Numbered from the stretch's first letter, positions 45,373-54,943 are shown. The stretch is 64,000 nt of DNA from an uncultured Altererythrobacter sp. (GCA_913056125.1 CAJXNC010000001.1:186001-250000); one strand, 5' to 3'. Notes: generated from the sequence alone by a model not told the origin. Numbers and translations are program-made.

Positions 45373-47118
45373 ATGGAACCGCTCTCGTCGATGTCCTCCC
45401 AACCACTCACAAACGCATCGAAGCTGGCGGCTGTTCGCGATCTGAGCCTGGCGCTCTTCAATCATGACCGGCGAGCAGCATCTACCGCTGCCATCCTGAT
45501 GGTCGGCTCGGCGCTGCTCGAAGGCTTCGGTCTGCTTTCGCTGGTGCCGATCATTGGCTTGATCGTGTCGAGCCCGGAGAGCGGCTCTCTCAACGACATT
45601 CTTGTCGGTTACGGTTTGGACGACCGGACCACGCAGCTTGCCGTGTTGATCGGTGGCTTCTTCGTCATCGCGCTGGCGCGGGCCCAAGTGATGCATATGC
45701 GCGACGTGACGCTAGGCAAAATTCATCTCGGTTTCGCGCGATCCGAGAAGAACGAAATCATCCAGCGCCTGGTCTATTCGAGCTGGGACCAACTTGTTGC
45801 CATCGACCATGCCCGGATCCAGGCGATGATTTCCTACGAGGTGGCGCGCGCGGTTTCCGCTGCGCAGCGTATCATCCGGATCATCGTCTCGCTCCTCTTG
45901 ATGGCCGTCAACCTGACCTTGGCATTCCTATTGGCGCCCGACCTGCTGCTCTTCCTTGTCAGCGTGGCAGGAATCTTGCTCCTCTTGTTCTGGCTTACCC
46001 AAAGGGACGCATACGCGCTGGGTGAGAAGATCAGGTCAAATTCGCAGCAACTGCTGGGCAGCACCCAATCGCTGCTCTCGGGCCTCAAGACGGCACTTGC
46101 ACAGGAAGATCAGGACTGGTTTGTCGGCCAATTCGAGCAAGTGCAGGAAGAGCTGATGTCCGGCCAGCTAGAGTTCCAGCTCAAGCAAGCCGGCGCGCGA
46201 CGTTTGTTTGCCGTGGTCAGCACGGTGGTGGCCGTAGCTGCCGTGTCAGGCGGGATGCTGCTTGAGGTCGATCCCGCCAGTCTGATCGTGGTGGTTCTGA
46301 TCGTCTCGCGGATGATCGGACCGACCCTGCAATTGCAGCAGGGCAGCCAGCAACTCCTTTTCGATTTGTCGTGCTACCTTTCGATCACCAGTTTGCGCGG
46401 CCAGCTTCGTCCCGAAGAACGCAAGGCTGCTGCCGCAACCTTGCCCCGGGGCGATTTGGAACTCGTTGGCGTCGGCTATCGGCATTCGGATGGCGGCGGT
46501 GTCGGGCCGTTGGATCTGACCCTGGCAGAGGGCGAGTTCCTCGGCGTGGCGGGGCCCTCCGGCGGCGGCAAGAGTACACTGATCGACGTGATTGCGGGGC
46601 TGCTCGAACCGCAAACGGGCACAATCCATCTGGGCGGGCGCGAACTGGACCGCGAGCATCTCCCCGCATGGAAACGCCAGCTCTCCTACCTCGGTCAGCA
46701 GGTCTACCTGTTCAATGGCAGCATGCGCGCCAATTTGTGCTGGAGCGAACCAATCCTCGATGAAACCAGGATATGGGAGGCTCTCGACCTTGTAGGCCTG
46801 TCGGCACTGGTGAGCGGTCTAGAACAGGGACTGGACACGCCGCTTGGCGAACAGGGAGTGCTTTTCTCAGGCGGGGAGCGTCAACGTATTGCACTGGCGA
46901 GAGCCATATTGCGCAAACCCAAGCTGCTGATCCTCGATGAGGCTACCAGCGCGATCGACATCGCTTCGGAAAATGAATTGTTCCAGCGCCTCCGCGCGAT
47001 GCCGGACCGGCCAACTATTATCCTGGTGGCCCATCGCCGGGAATCGCTCTCGCATTGCTCGCGGATCCTGCAGGTTGAAGGAGGCAAGATCGCAGACAGT
47101 CAGGTTGTCCCGGCTTGA
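45373..47118 (+). CDS. ABC exporter of the RiPP cluster (lasso D-type)
   Basis: 581 residues, a fused membrane-ATPase half-transporter. About six membrane segments lie in residues 35-290 ([40 protein letters not shown]). The ATPase has Walker [11 protein letters not shown], signature [14 protein letters not shown] and Walker [13 protein letters not shown]. Exporters of this form secrete lasso peptides and give immunity. The stop overlaps the start of the nucleotidyltransferase gene (TTGA). Confidence 0.93.
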   Translation: MEPLSSMSSQPLTNASKLAAVRDLSLALFNHDRRAASTAAILMVGSALLEGFGLLSLVPIIGLIVSSPESGSLNDILVGYGLDDRTTQLAVLIGGFFVIALARAQVMHMRDVTLGKIHLGFARSEKNEIIQRLVYSSWDQLVAIDHARIQAMISYEVARAVSAAQRIIRIIVSLLLMAVNLTLAFLLAPDLLLFLVSVAGILLLLFWLTQRDAYALGEKIRSNSQQLLGSTQSLLSGLKTALAQEDQDWFVGQFEQVQEELMSGQLEFQLKQAGARRLFAVVSTVVAVAAVSGGMLLEVDPASLIVVVLIVSRMIGPTLQLQQGSQQLLFDLSCYLSITSLRGQLRPEERKAAAATLPRGDLELVGVGYRHSDGGGVGPLDLTLAEGEFLGVAGPSGGGKSTLIDVIAGLLEPQTGTIHLGGRELDREHLPAWKRQLSYLGQQVYLFNGSMRANLCWSEPILDETRIWEALDLVGLSALVSGLEQGLDTPLGEQGVLFSGGERQRIALARAILRKPKLLILDEATSAIDIASENELFQRLRAMPDRPTIILVAHRRESLSHCSRILQVEGGKIADSQVVPA

Positions 47119-48290
47119 GCGAGTTGCCAAGCGAAGATGAGCGGAGGGATCGCGCCTTCCGGCTATTGCTTGCCTGTAGCGACTGGCCGCGCAGTGAATC
47201 GCGCAATGGCAGGATCAGGAGGGCATTCGTAGCGCTGGATGGCGATTGGGATTCCTTCATGGAGCAGGTTGTGCGGCATCGCATGGCCGCCATGGCAGCC
47301 GACGCCCTCAAGGGTGCTGGTATCGATCCGTCGCAAAGACTTCTAGATAGGGCATCGCGGAGTACCCGAAATGCCATAGCGCTAACGGCAGAGGCACGTC
47401 GCCTGATCGACAGGCTCGCAGAGGTCGGGATAACTGCCATCGTTCTCAAGGGCCCTGTTCTCAGCCAGTCTCTCTATGGCGAGATGGCAATGCGGCAGTC
47501 CATTGATCTCGATCTTCTCGTGTCTTGGGACGAATTCTACGCCGCCCGGCAGGCTCTCGGCAAAGCAGGATATTCGCTGTGCGGCACCGAACCCCCCTGG
47601 GATGACTGGCGCCTCACAAGCTGGAGAAAGGGGGCAAAGGATATCTCGCTGGTCCATGCCGACAGCGCCATCAAGCTAGAACTGCACCATCGCCTGCAAT
47701 CTCCCGAAGCGCTGGACGTCGGCCTTTCGGTTGCTGCGGCGACGCAGGAAGTTGTCTTGGCGGGGCGCAAGTTCAGGACTTTCGCGAAGGACGACCAGTT
47801 TGCCTATCTGTCCGTGCATGAGGCGCGCAATCTTTGGCACCGCCTGAAATGGCTAGCCGATATCCGAGCCTTGCTCGCTGGGAGTTCCGTCGAGGAACTC
47901 GAAGCCCTGATGGTGCATTCCCGGCGGCTCGGTGCGGAGCGGTGTGCCGCGCTGGCCTTGTTGCTATGCCATAGGTTGTGGCAGCAAGAAATTCCGCAAA
48001 CCGTCCTGAAGATGCGCGATACGGATTGGCGATTGGCCAAATTGGAGATGCGATCACTCGATACGCTGCGAGATCCCGCTTTCCGCATAAGCAAGCTCAC
48101 CAAGTTCCGGGCGGTCCTGACAGGTTTTCTGTTGCGCGATGACCTCGCTTATTCCCAGTCCTACGTTTCGGCCATCCTCTCGGATCCGGAGATGATCGCC
48201 TCAATCAAACTGCCGCGCAGCCTGCGACTATTCTATCTTCCTCTGAGGTTGTTTTACGCAATCCTGCGCAAGCTACGGACCAGTAGATGA
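47115..48290 (+). CDS. Nucleotidyltransferase-fold protein of RiPP cluster
   Basis: 391 residues from a TTG overlapping the exporter stop. It belongs to the uncharacterised nucleotidyltransferase family found in lasso clusters with kinases. IVLKGPVLSQSLYGEMAMR is followed by SIDLDLLV, where Asp131 and Asp133 form the metal pair (D-x-D). A helical region and a C-terminal basic helix follow. In the pseudomycoidin cluster a comparable protein is reported to extend the kinase-added group. A role in decorating the phosphorylated peptide here is inference. It appears to be the last gene of the RiPP operon; the next gene starts 206 bases later with its own ribosome site. Confidence 0.82.
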   Translation: MSELPSEDERRDRAFRLLLACSDWPRSESRNGRIRRAFVALDGDWDSFMEQVVRHRMAAMAADALKGAGIDPSQRLLDRASRSTRNAIALTAEARRLIDRLAEVGITAIVLKGPVLSQSLYGEMAMRQSIDLDLLVSWDEFYAARQALGKAGYSLCGTEPPWDDWRLTSWRKGAKDISLVHADSAIKLELHHRLQSPEALDVGLSVAAATQEVVLAGRKFRTFAKDDQFAYLSVHEARNLWHRLKWLADIRALLAGSSVEELEALMVHSRRLGAERCAALALLLCHRLWQQEIPQTVLKMRDTDWRLAKLEMRSLDTLRDPAFRISKLTKFRAVLTGFLLRDDLAYSQSYVSAILSDPEMIASIKLPRSLRLFYLPLRLFYAILRKLRTSR

Positions 48291-48496
48291 GGCGAGCCGA
48301 GCCGGGTGAAGCTGAACTGCTGTTAAAGCGAAAGCACCCGGCAGACGGGCAGAGAGCGAGACATTGCCCTTCAAATATGCGCAAATCTCGTCAGCAGGCC
48401 TTTTCGGCTCCCGTCGGATGGGTACACCATTGATGTTCCCGTCCGGCGAGAAGTCGTGTGCATGTGGCGGCCGGAATAGTTTGAAGGAGAAACGGC

Positions 48497-49396
48497 ATGC
48501 GTATCGTGCTTCGAGCGTCAGCCTCTCTCGCAATTGTAACCTTTCCTGCAATCGCCGTCGGTTCTCTGGCTGCGCAGGAACTGGAACCAATCGAGAGCAC
48601 CGATCAGATTACCGTTTACGGAGAAGTCCCTACGGACCTCTCAGGTCTTGCTGCAGGTCCGGAGATCGAAGGCTTCATCTCGGCACGTGAAGGCAATGAG
48701 ATTGAGGTAACCGGGAGCGACGGCACAATCCTCGAAGTACTCGTCGTGCCAGCTACGGATATTCGCGCCAGGGGAGGCCTCCTCGGCCTAGGCCGCACCG
48801 AACGCGGCGAAGACTCGCTGTTCAACGGATTGCCGGTCGATGTCCAGACGGTCCAGTGGGATGGCGGCCTTGTGGCAAGCCGCATCAGATTCTCGAACAA
48901 TGATCTCGAAACGGCAGCAATGATCGACCGTGCGACTTCCCAGCAATTTGCCGAACAGGGCGCTGCAATCGAGGAAAATGCGGCTGCGGCAGAAGCACTC
49001 CGCGGCCGGGTGGCGAATATCGATCAATACAACATCAGGGCCACGACCAACGTCTATTTCGATACCGGCCAGTCTGCATTGTCCCCTCGCGCCAGAGCCG
49101 ACCTCTGTGCTGCGGCATCCCAAGCCGAAGCCATAGACAACGCCTTGCTGCTGGTGGTGGGCTACACCGATTCAACCGGTAGCCAGGAATTCAACCAGCG
49201 CCTCAGCGAAGAGCGGGCAGGACGTGTTGTCAATTACCTCCAGCAAGAATGCGGCTGGGCGCCCTGGCGCATGCTGACGCCGACCGGGATGGCCGAAGCC
49301 GACCCGCTGGCAGACAATGACACCGCCTATGGCATGGCACAGAACCGCCGTGTCGCGGTGAATGTGCTGGTCAGCAAGGCAGTGGAGGAGCAGTGA
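48497..49396 (+). CDS. OmpA-domain periplasmic or outer-membrane protein
   Basis: 299 residues with a Sec signal (LRASASLAIVTFPAIAVGSLAAQ). An N-terminal beta-rich domain (about 60-140, EIEGFISAREGNEIEVTGSD and on) precedes a C-terminal OmpA peptidoglycan-binding domain: VYFDTGQSALSPRARADLC, LVVGYTDSTGSQEFNQRLSEERA and AQNRRVAVNV. GAAGGAG lies 8 bases before the ATG. It probably anchors something to the wall or responds to envelope stress. It shares orientation with the TIR-FHA gene, 228 bases downstream, but no link is proved. Confidence 0.88.
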   Translation: MRIVLRASASLAIVTFPAIAVGSLAAQELEPIESTDQITVYGEVPTDLSGLAAGPEIEGFISAREGNEIEVTGSDGTILEVLVVPATDIRARGGLLGLGRTERGEDSLFNGLPVDVQTVQWDGGLVASRIRFSNNDLETAAMIDRATSQQFAEQGAAIEENAAAAEALRGRVANIDQYNIRATTNVYFDTGQSALSPRARADLCAAASQAEAIDNALLLVVGYTDSTGSQEFNQRLSEERAGRVVNYLQQECGWAPWRMLTPTGMAEADPLADNDTAYGMAQNRRVAVNVLVSKAVEEQ

Positions 49397-49623
49397 TCCA
49401 AACCAAACGGACTCTCGCCCAGCCTGCGATCAACTATCCACATCGCCTGTGAGCCAAGACCTTTGGCCACCGAATCGTTTTTCGTGACTTTCGATGGCAA
49501 ATGTGCAGTCTGTGAGCTGTTCGGTCGACCGGGGATCAGGTTGCTCCGGGCGGGGCGAATGGACGATTGGATCAATGGACGAAGTGGCCGTGCTTTGGCC
49601 CTCCGTCGGCATTTGGGGGCTGA

Positions 49624-50490
49624 GTGTTTTCACCGGACATCTTCATTTCCTACAGCCGGGAGGATCGCGACTATGCGCGCAAGTTCGCGCAGAGCCTCGC
49701 CAATGAAGGGTTCCGCGTCTGGTGGGACGATGCGATCCATTCCGGCCAGACATTCGACACGGTGATCGAACAGGAATTGCGGGCGGCCAAGGCCGTGGTG
49801 GTGCTGTGGTCGCCGCGCTCGGTTGGATCGCGCTGGGTCCGCTCCGAAGCCAGCATAGCCGATCGCAACGGCCGGCTTGTCCCGGTGATCATCGAGCCTT
49901 GCGAACGGCCGATCATGTTCGAGCTGACCCATACGGTGGACCTTTCCAAATGGGACGGCACACTGGAGGATCCGGCTTGGATGGTCTTCATGAAGGATCT
50001 AGCGCACCTGATGGATATGACCGGTGGACAGGCACAGGGCGCGCCCTCCACTGTCGAGGAGGCCGCAACGCCTGCACCGGCGGCACAGGTTCCTCCCGTC
50101 CCGCAGCCCACTTCGGATGCGGAAGAATACGAGGCAACCCAGTTCTTCACTGCTGAGCAGCGGGACGATTTTCTCGGTCCTGATCGGCACTGCCTCGAGC
50201 TGTACAATGGCGACCATCTGGAAATGCGTATCGTGGTTGCCCCGCTTGGGCTGATGATCGGACGCGCGCCGCCGGCAGACGTCGTGCTTGCCGACCCTCT
50301 CGTTTCACGCAAGCATTGCCAGGTAGAAATCCGGAATGGTGGCCTGCACGTCACCGATCTCAACTCCACCAATGGGACCTTCGTCGGCGGACAGAAGATC
50401 GACGGCGAAGCTCCGCTTGAAATCGGATCCTCCCTGTCGATTGGCACGCGATCATTCGTCTATCACGTGCGCGACAAATCGAACGTCTGA
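49624..50490 (+). CDS. TIR-FHA fusion protein
   Basis: 288 residues from a GTG at 49624. Residues 5-135 form a TIR domain: DIFISYSREDRDYARKF, WWDDAI, VVVLWSPRSVGSRWVRSEA. Glu75 in W-x3-E is the expected catalytic glutamate of NAD-cleaving TIRs, with Ser66 and Trp71 nearby. An acidic, proline-rich linker (about 145-180) leads to a C-terminal FHA domain: LMIGRAPPADVVL, VSRKHCQVEI and NSTNGTFV hold the arginine, serine-arginine-histidine and Asn-Gly that read phosphothreonine. It converges with the kinase gene 8 bases away. I infer that FHA docking on the phosphorylated kinase places or switches the TIR enzyme. Confidence 0.9.
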   Translation: MFSPDIFISYSREDRDYARKFAQSLANEGFRVWWDDAIHSGQTFDTVIEQELRAAKAVVVLWSPRSVGSRWVRSEASIADRNGRLVPVIIEPCERPIMFELTHTVDLSKWDGTLEDPAWMVFMKDLAHLMDMTGGQAQGAPSTVEEAATPAPAAQVPPVPQPTSDAEEYEATQFFTAEQRDDFLGPDRHCLELYNGDHLEMRIVVAPLGLMIGRAPPADVVLADPLVSRKHCQVEIRNGGLHVTDLNSTNGTFVGGQKIDGEAPLEIGSSLSIGTRSFVYHVRDKSNV

Positions 50491-50497
50491 CCTCGGG

Positions 50498-52345
50498 CTA
50501 GTCGAGAGTGGCACGCGACCGCGTGCGCAATTGCTGGAGGTAGGTGCGAGTCTGCTCGGCTTGCTGGATGCGGGTTTCCGCATCGGCAGCCGTCTCGGCC
50601 GAACGGATGTAATCCTCGAGTTCCTCGAGATATTGCTGGTAACCGCGCGCCGTCTCGGCATCTGCCTGGCGCAGGCGATATCCCTCCAATTCCTCTTCGG
50701 TCGCATTCGAACCCGGGCGATCGCGCCGACCGAGACGGATGACCTCGCTGGCGATATCGTCTGCATCGTCCTTGACCCGGTCGAACCTCCGGCGGTGATC
50801 GCGCGTGATCGGCTCACTCGAAGCGGATGATGCATCGGCCTGCTGTGACTGCTGCGCTGCGGGGACATTCTGCACTACCGGGTTGGACGTGAACTGCGTT
50901 GCCCCGCTCGGCTGCGCAGCTGGCGTGCTTCGCGCAGCTTGCGTAGGCCGGGAAGTCGGCGAGGCAGGGGTAGCGGATAGTGCCGTGGCCGCTGCGTCGT
51001 CCTCGATCGCCTCATCTCCTTCGGCAAGCAACTCGGTATCGGTCAATTCGGCATCCGCGACCAACTCGGTATCGACCGCTGGTGCATCGTCGCCCCCGCC
51101 AAAGGCCAGCCAGCCTCCACCGATTACCGCCAGCGCAGCCACCCCGGCACCTCCCAGCAGCACCGGGCTGGCAAGTTTACCCTGCTTCCAGTCCCTGGCC
51201 GCCGGGGCGGCCTTGGCCGGTTTGGGCTTCGGCTCCGCAGCCGCTACCGGAGTGGCTACCACTGCGGCGACCTTTTCCGGCTCCTCTGGAGTTTCGACCA
51301 GTTCCTCCTGCGCCTCGGACACTGGTTCGGGCGGCACAGGAGCGGGCTCGGGTTCTGCTTCCGGTTCGGGGAGATCGGCTACGAAGCCGCCGATCCGTGT
51401 GGCATCTTCGTCTTCTTCCTCCTCATCCGCAGCGCCGACCCCAAGCGCCGTGCCTTCGGCAGGCTCCTCGAACATTACGAGCCATTCGGGGATCGAGCGC
51501 GGTCGCTTGTCGGGATGGATCTCCATTGCCTTGTCGATTGCCGCGAGGAATGTGTGGCTGAAGCCAGGCCAATCGCCCTCGGCCAGAGGCTTGCCGGCAT
51601 CGCCATGCATGCGCTCGAGCACTTCTGCAGGCTTCTCGCCAGTAACGCATTGGTAAAGCACCACGCCAAGTGCATAGATATCGGTCCAAGGACCCTGCTC
51701 GTAAGTGCGGACATATTGCTCGATCGCGGCATAGGGCGGCGTGTGGAATGTGACGGTGGTGCTGGTCGCCTCGCCGGATTCGAACCGCGCCGATCCGAAG
51801 TCGATCAGGACGGCGCGACCATCCTCATTCACGATAATGTTCGGTGGCTTGATATCGCGATGGAGCACACCGACCCGGTGGGCCCTGTGTAGGCCTTCGG
51901 CCAGTGGCAATATTAGCGAACGCAAAGTCGCTTCGTCGAACTTGGTTCCGTCCTTGAGCAGCCGGGATAACGGCGTCCCGTCCTCGAAATCCATAACCAT
52001 GTAGGCAGTGCCGTGAATTTCGAACAGGCTGCGCACGCTGACGATGTTCGGATGGCGTGCAGGGGAAGACAGGTTCCACAGGAGCTTGGCTTCCTCGACG
52101 AACTTCTTCAGGCCGAGCGAATGTACTTCTTCGGAGTTTGAGTCGATCGGAACGACGGTGGCATCCTCGTCGCGCTCGCTGATCGCGCTGGGGAAGTATT
52201 CCTTGATGGCGACAAGCTCGTCGAAATAGAGGCCGCGACCCTTGTAGACGATCCCGAAGCCGCCAACGCCGAGAACCTGCTCCAATCGCCATTCGCGCAA
52301 GATTGTTCCGGCAGGTAGAGCCTTGTTGCTGTAAGCCTTACTCAT
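50498..52345 (-). CDS. Transmembrane Ser/Thr protein kinase
   Basis: About 615 residues from the ATG at 52345. The kinase domain spans residues 14-285: G-loop LGVGGFGIVYKG, VAIKEY with Lys48, HRDIKPPNI, IDFGSARFE, and APE replaced by PPYAAIEQ. A Pro/Ala/Glu-rich linker (about 315-390) leads to one membrane segment (about 393-414, VLLGGAGVAALAVIGGGWLAF). The outer part is acidic and then helical, with a possible coiled coil (REDAETARGYQQYLEELED-like). It is a PASTA-less Hanks-type kinase. It is likely reversed by the divergent PP2C gene and read by the FHA domain of the convergent neighbour. Confidence 0.92.
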   Translation of the reverse strand: MSKAYSNKALPAGTILREWRLEQVLGVGGFGIVYKGRGLYFDELVAIKEYFPSAISERDEDATVVPIDSNSEEVHSLGLKKFVEEAKLLWNLSSPARHPNIVSVRSLFEIHGTAYMVMDFEDGTPLSRLLKDGTKFDEATLRSLILPLAEGLHRAHRVGVLHRDIKPPNIIVNEDGRAVLIDFGSARFESGEATSTTVTFHTPPYAAIEQYVRTYEQGPWTDIYALGVVLYQCVTGEKPAEVLERMHGDAGKPLAEGDWPGFSHTFLAAIDKAMEIHPDKRPRSIPEWLVMFEEPAEGTALGVGAADEEEEDEDATRIGGFVADLPEPEAEPEPAPVPPEPVSEAQEELVETPEEPEKVAAVVATPVAAAEPKPKPAKAAPAARDWKQGKLASPVLLGGAGVAALAVIGGGWLAFGGGDDAPAVDTELVADAELTDTELLAEGDEAIEDDAAATALSATPASPTSRPTQAARSTPAAQPSGATQFTSNPVVQNVPAAQQSQQADASSASSEPITRDHRRRFDRVKDDADDIASEVIRLGRRDRPGSNATEEELEGYRLRQADAETARGYQQYLEELEDYIRSAETAADAETRIQQAEQTRTYLQQLRTRSRATLD

Positions 52346-52452
52346 TGCCAGTATGCCCCGTTGCGAAAATTGCTCCACACACAGTTTCATGATTTCGATT
52401 TTGAGTCCAACATCACTGTCGCAGATCAGATCGGAGGGTCAGACTTTCATCC

Positions 52453-53166
52453 ATGCCATTCCAGTCCGCCACACGAACCGATGTGGGCCTCCGTCGAAAG
52501 GCAAATGAGGACGCGGTCTGCGACAGAAGCGAGATCGGCTTCTGGGCGGTGGCTGACGGCATGGGTGGAGAGGATGCGGGCGAAGTGGCCAGCGGAATGA
52601 TAGTCGATACTTTTCAGTCTCTTGTATCAGAGGGCGCTGCGCCGGAACTCGCGACGGATGCACGCCGGCAAGTCGAGACGGTCAACAAGGCTATTTACGA
52701 TCTCGCCAACTCGGGACCAGTACGGCGGACCATCGGCAGCACGGTGGTCGGTCTGGCCATCGCCAAGGGGAGATTTGACTGCTTCTGGGTAGGCGATAGC
52801 CGTGCCTACCTCATCCGCCAGCGCAGGATATCGCGCCTGACTCGCGACCACAGCCTGGTCGAAGACCTGATTCGCGCAGAGATGCTGAAACCGGAAGACG
52901 CAGAAAATCATCCCGATTCGAACGTCATCACCCGGGCAGTCGGTGTTGCCGCAGAGGTTGAGATCGACAGTGTCGAGGGCGAAGCGCTTCCAGACGATAT
53001 CTTTCTTTTGGCCAGCGATGGCCTGACCAGGGTCGTCAAGGATCAAGAGCTGCTCGAGATAGTGACCAGGAACAACCCCATGCAGGCTGCGGACAGGCTG
53101 CTGGAGACCGTGCTGGAGCGCGGTGCCCCCGACAATGTCTCGTTGATCGTCGTCCGCGTCGCCTGA
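52453..53166 (+). CDS. PP2C-family Ser/Thr phosphatase
   Basis: 237 residues, a complete PPM/PP2C domain. Metal-site motifs are visible: TDVGLRRKANEDAV, VADGMGGEDAGEVAS, LASDGLTRVV and APDNVSLIVV. It should reverse the action of the kinase encoded divergently 107 bases away, as in PppA/PpkA pairs. It converges with the SLOG-membrane gene; the two stop codons are joined by a perfect 6-bp stem. Confidence 0.94.
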   Translation: MPFQSATRTDVGLRRKANEDAVCDRSEIGFWAVADGMGGEDAGEVASGMIVDTFQSLVSEGAAPELATDARRQVETVNKAIYDLANSGPVRRTIGSTVVGLAIAKGRFDCFWVGDSRAYLIRQRRISRLTRDHSLVEDLIRAEMLKPEDAENHPDSNVITRAVGVAAEVEIDSVEGEALPDDIFLLASDGLTRVVKDQELLEIVTRNNPMQAADRLLETVLERGAPDNVSLIVVRVA

Positions 53167-53179
53167 TCCAGGGTCAGGC
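53161..53179. terminator. Hairpin joining two convergent stop codons
   Basis: GCCTGA (53161-53166) and TCAGGC (53174-53179) pair perfectly around a 7-base loop. Each arm contains a stop codon, of the PP2C gene on plus and the SLOG gene on minus. There is no T-run on either side, so a terminator role is plausible for both strands but unproved. Confidence 0.4.
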
Positions 53180-54943
53180 AGGGATCTGCAATGACCGCTC
53201 GCGATAGGCGAGTGTCCATTCGTCGAGATCGGCCAGCATCGTTCGCGCAACGTCTTCCAGTTCTGCTGTCAGTTCGTCGAGCTGGTCGGTTTGCTCGATC
53301 GCCGCCTCGATCGCCTCAAGCCTAGCCGCCGACGCATGCGAACGGCTTGCCGCCAGCAGGTGTTCGCCATGGCCGCGAAGGCCGAAAAGTGCAGCACCCA
53401 CTGCGGGCAATCCGGCCGTGACGAAGACGAAGATGCCGGCATTTGCCTTGGCCCAGTCATTGAAGGTGAAATAGACCCCCACGAAAATTCCGCAGGCGAG
53501 GATTACCGCCATCATCGCCACCTGCCCCAGCGCGTGCAGGCGATGGTCCAGATGATGCATGCGGTGCACGTTCGAATGGTGATAGCGCGATTGCGGCCGA
53601 ATCTGCGCTTCGAGCACGCCATCGCGCAATTGCTCGATATAGGCCTGCCCGATATTCCCCTTTGGGTTGGGCATGTTGCGCCAGATCATGTCCGCATACC
53701 ACCAGGTCCAGTCCGCGGTCGTTCCGTGGTCGAGCGGGCGTCCGGTCGATTTTGTGCGGAAAGGCGGCGGCGCCAGGCCGGTATCTTTCAGATAGGGGAG
53801 CGTCCTGAGCGCTTCGGCCAGATAGCGATATTGCAGCCAGCGGCGATGCCAGTCACCGCGTGTGCCGGCCCAGGTATTGCCAAAGAGCAGTCCGATGACC
53901 GCCAGTTCGCATATCACGAGATAGAGCTTCAGGTCCGGCAGCAACAAGCCCGACAGTGCCACCAGCACGGCGACCGCCGACAGGACATAGTTCAACACAT
54001 GCCCGCTGCGGAATTTCTGCGCGTACCGCACGGCGAGGATATTCGCCCAGCCGAACGCTTTGGGCAGGACCGAATGCCCCTCGAAGATCGCATCGCCCAG
54101 TTCCATGCGAGCATTATCCTCGACATTCTGGTGCCGCCAGTCGCCCGAAGAGAACTTACGCACGCCCAACATGGCTAGCATCAGAGGATAGGCGAGCCGG
54201 GTGTTCAAATGGTCTTCGTGCTCGGACAGGAACTGCAGATAGCCCTTTCGCTGCTCGCCTCCTGGCACCATCAGTACGCGGCGTACGAGCGCGTCATATT
54301 CCTCTGGCGTTCGCAGGACCGGGCGATTGCGCGCTCCCCGGCGGCCTTCGAGAAGCCGAGCTTGCCCCAGGGAATGTGTCTTGCGGGAAACGGATACGTG
54401 AATCACCGGCACCCTTGCTGCCAATGCCAGGTCCACGACCTGCGCGGTCCCGCCGGGGCCCTTGGCTTCGTGACCGTCCCAAATGGCGATGAGGATATCG
54501 GATGCTGCGACCACGGACTGGCCGACCATGTAATAGGCATTGTTGCGGTTCACCGGATCGCCCGGCAGCGCGAAACAGCTATCTGCATTTTCCAGCAATT
54601 GGTCGAATGCCTCCCGCTCCTCGCCCTCCGCAAAATCGTCGCGATATACATCGGGATGCAGAGGCAAGAGTGCTCGCGCCTTGTATCCGGCCATGCGCGC
54701 TGCACGAAAGCCGATCTGATCAGCGCCCGTTGCGAGTGGTGTGTGAAGCCGCAATACCACATCATCTTCGCTAAAGATTTCGGGCTCTTCCCGCTTGAGC
54801 GTGATTGCCGCCTCGCGGAGCATGCCGAAGATTGAAGTGAGGACCGGCTCCAACTGCTCCATCACCTCGTCGGGCAGAGCGTTGGCGCGATGACCGGTAA
54901 TGCCGATGTTGAGACACAGGCCGGGACGAGGCGGTCCCCTCAT
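53174..54943 (-). CDS. SLOG-like sensor domain fused to four-helix membrane module
   Basis: 589 residues from the ATG at 54943; a TTG at 55024 would add 27 residues. Residues 10-185 look like a SLOG/DprA-type Rossmann nucleotide-binding domain: LNIGITGHRA opens the first strand and loop, LHTPLATGADQIG matches the G-A-D block, and DGHEAKGPGGTAQVVD the late glycine-rich GGT loop. Four membrane segments follow (about 316-335, 338-358, 470-492, 500-522) with a Trp-rich cytoplasmic loop between pairs and a helical C-terminus. SLOG domains fused to two- or four-helix membrane effectors (SLATT-like) are known in nucleotide-triggered defence. The family call is mine by pattern, not by search. Confidence 0.75.
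   Translation of the reverse strand: MRGPPRPGLCLNIGITGHRANALPDEVMEQLEPVLTSIFGMLREAAITLKREEPEIFSEDDVVLRLHTPLATGADQIGFRAARMAGYKARALLPLHPDVYRDDFAEGEEREAFDQLLENADSCFALPGDPVNRNNAYYMVGQSVVAASDILIAIWDGHEAKGPGGTAQVVDLALAARVPVIHVSVSRKTHSLGQARLLEGRRGARNRPVLRTPEEYDALVRRVLMVPGGEQRKGYLQFLSEHEDHLNTRLAYPLMLAMLGVRKFSSGDWRHQNVEDNARMELGDAIFEGHSVLPKAFGWANILAVRYAQKFRSGHVLNYVLSAVAVLVALSGLLLPDLKLYLVICELAVIGLLFGNTWAGTRGDWHRRWLQYRYLAEALRTLPYLKDTGLAPPPFRTKSTGRPLDHGTTADWTWWYADMIWRNMPNPKGNIGQAYIEQLRDGVLEAQIRPQSRYHHSNVHRMHHLDHRLHALGQVAMMAVILACGIFVGVYFTFNDWAKANAGIFVFVTAGLPAVGAALFGLRGHGEHLLAASRSHASAARLEAIEAAIEQTDQLDELTAELEDVARTMLADLDEWTLAYRERSLQIPA

Noticed and set aside
50498-53166. Kinase, phosphatase and FHA as part of a type VI secretion locus
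   Set aside because: The trio recalls PpkA/PppA/Fha, but no tss structural gene is present and the FHA is fused to a TIR.
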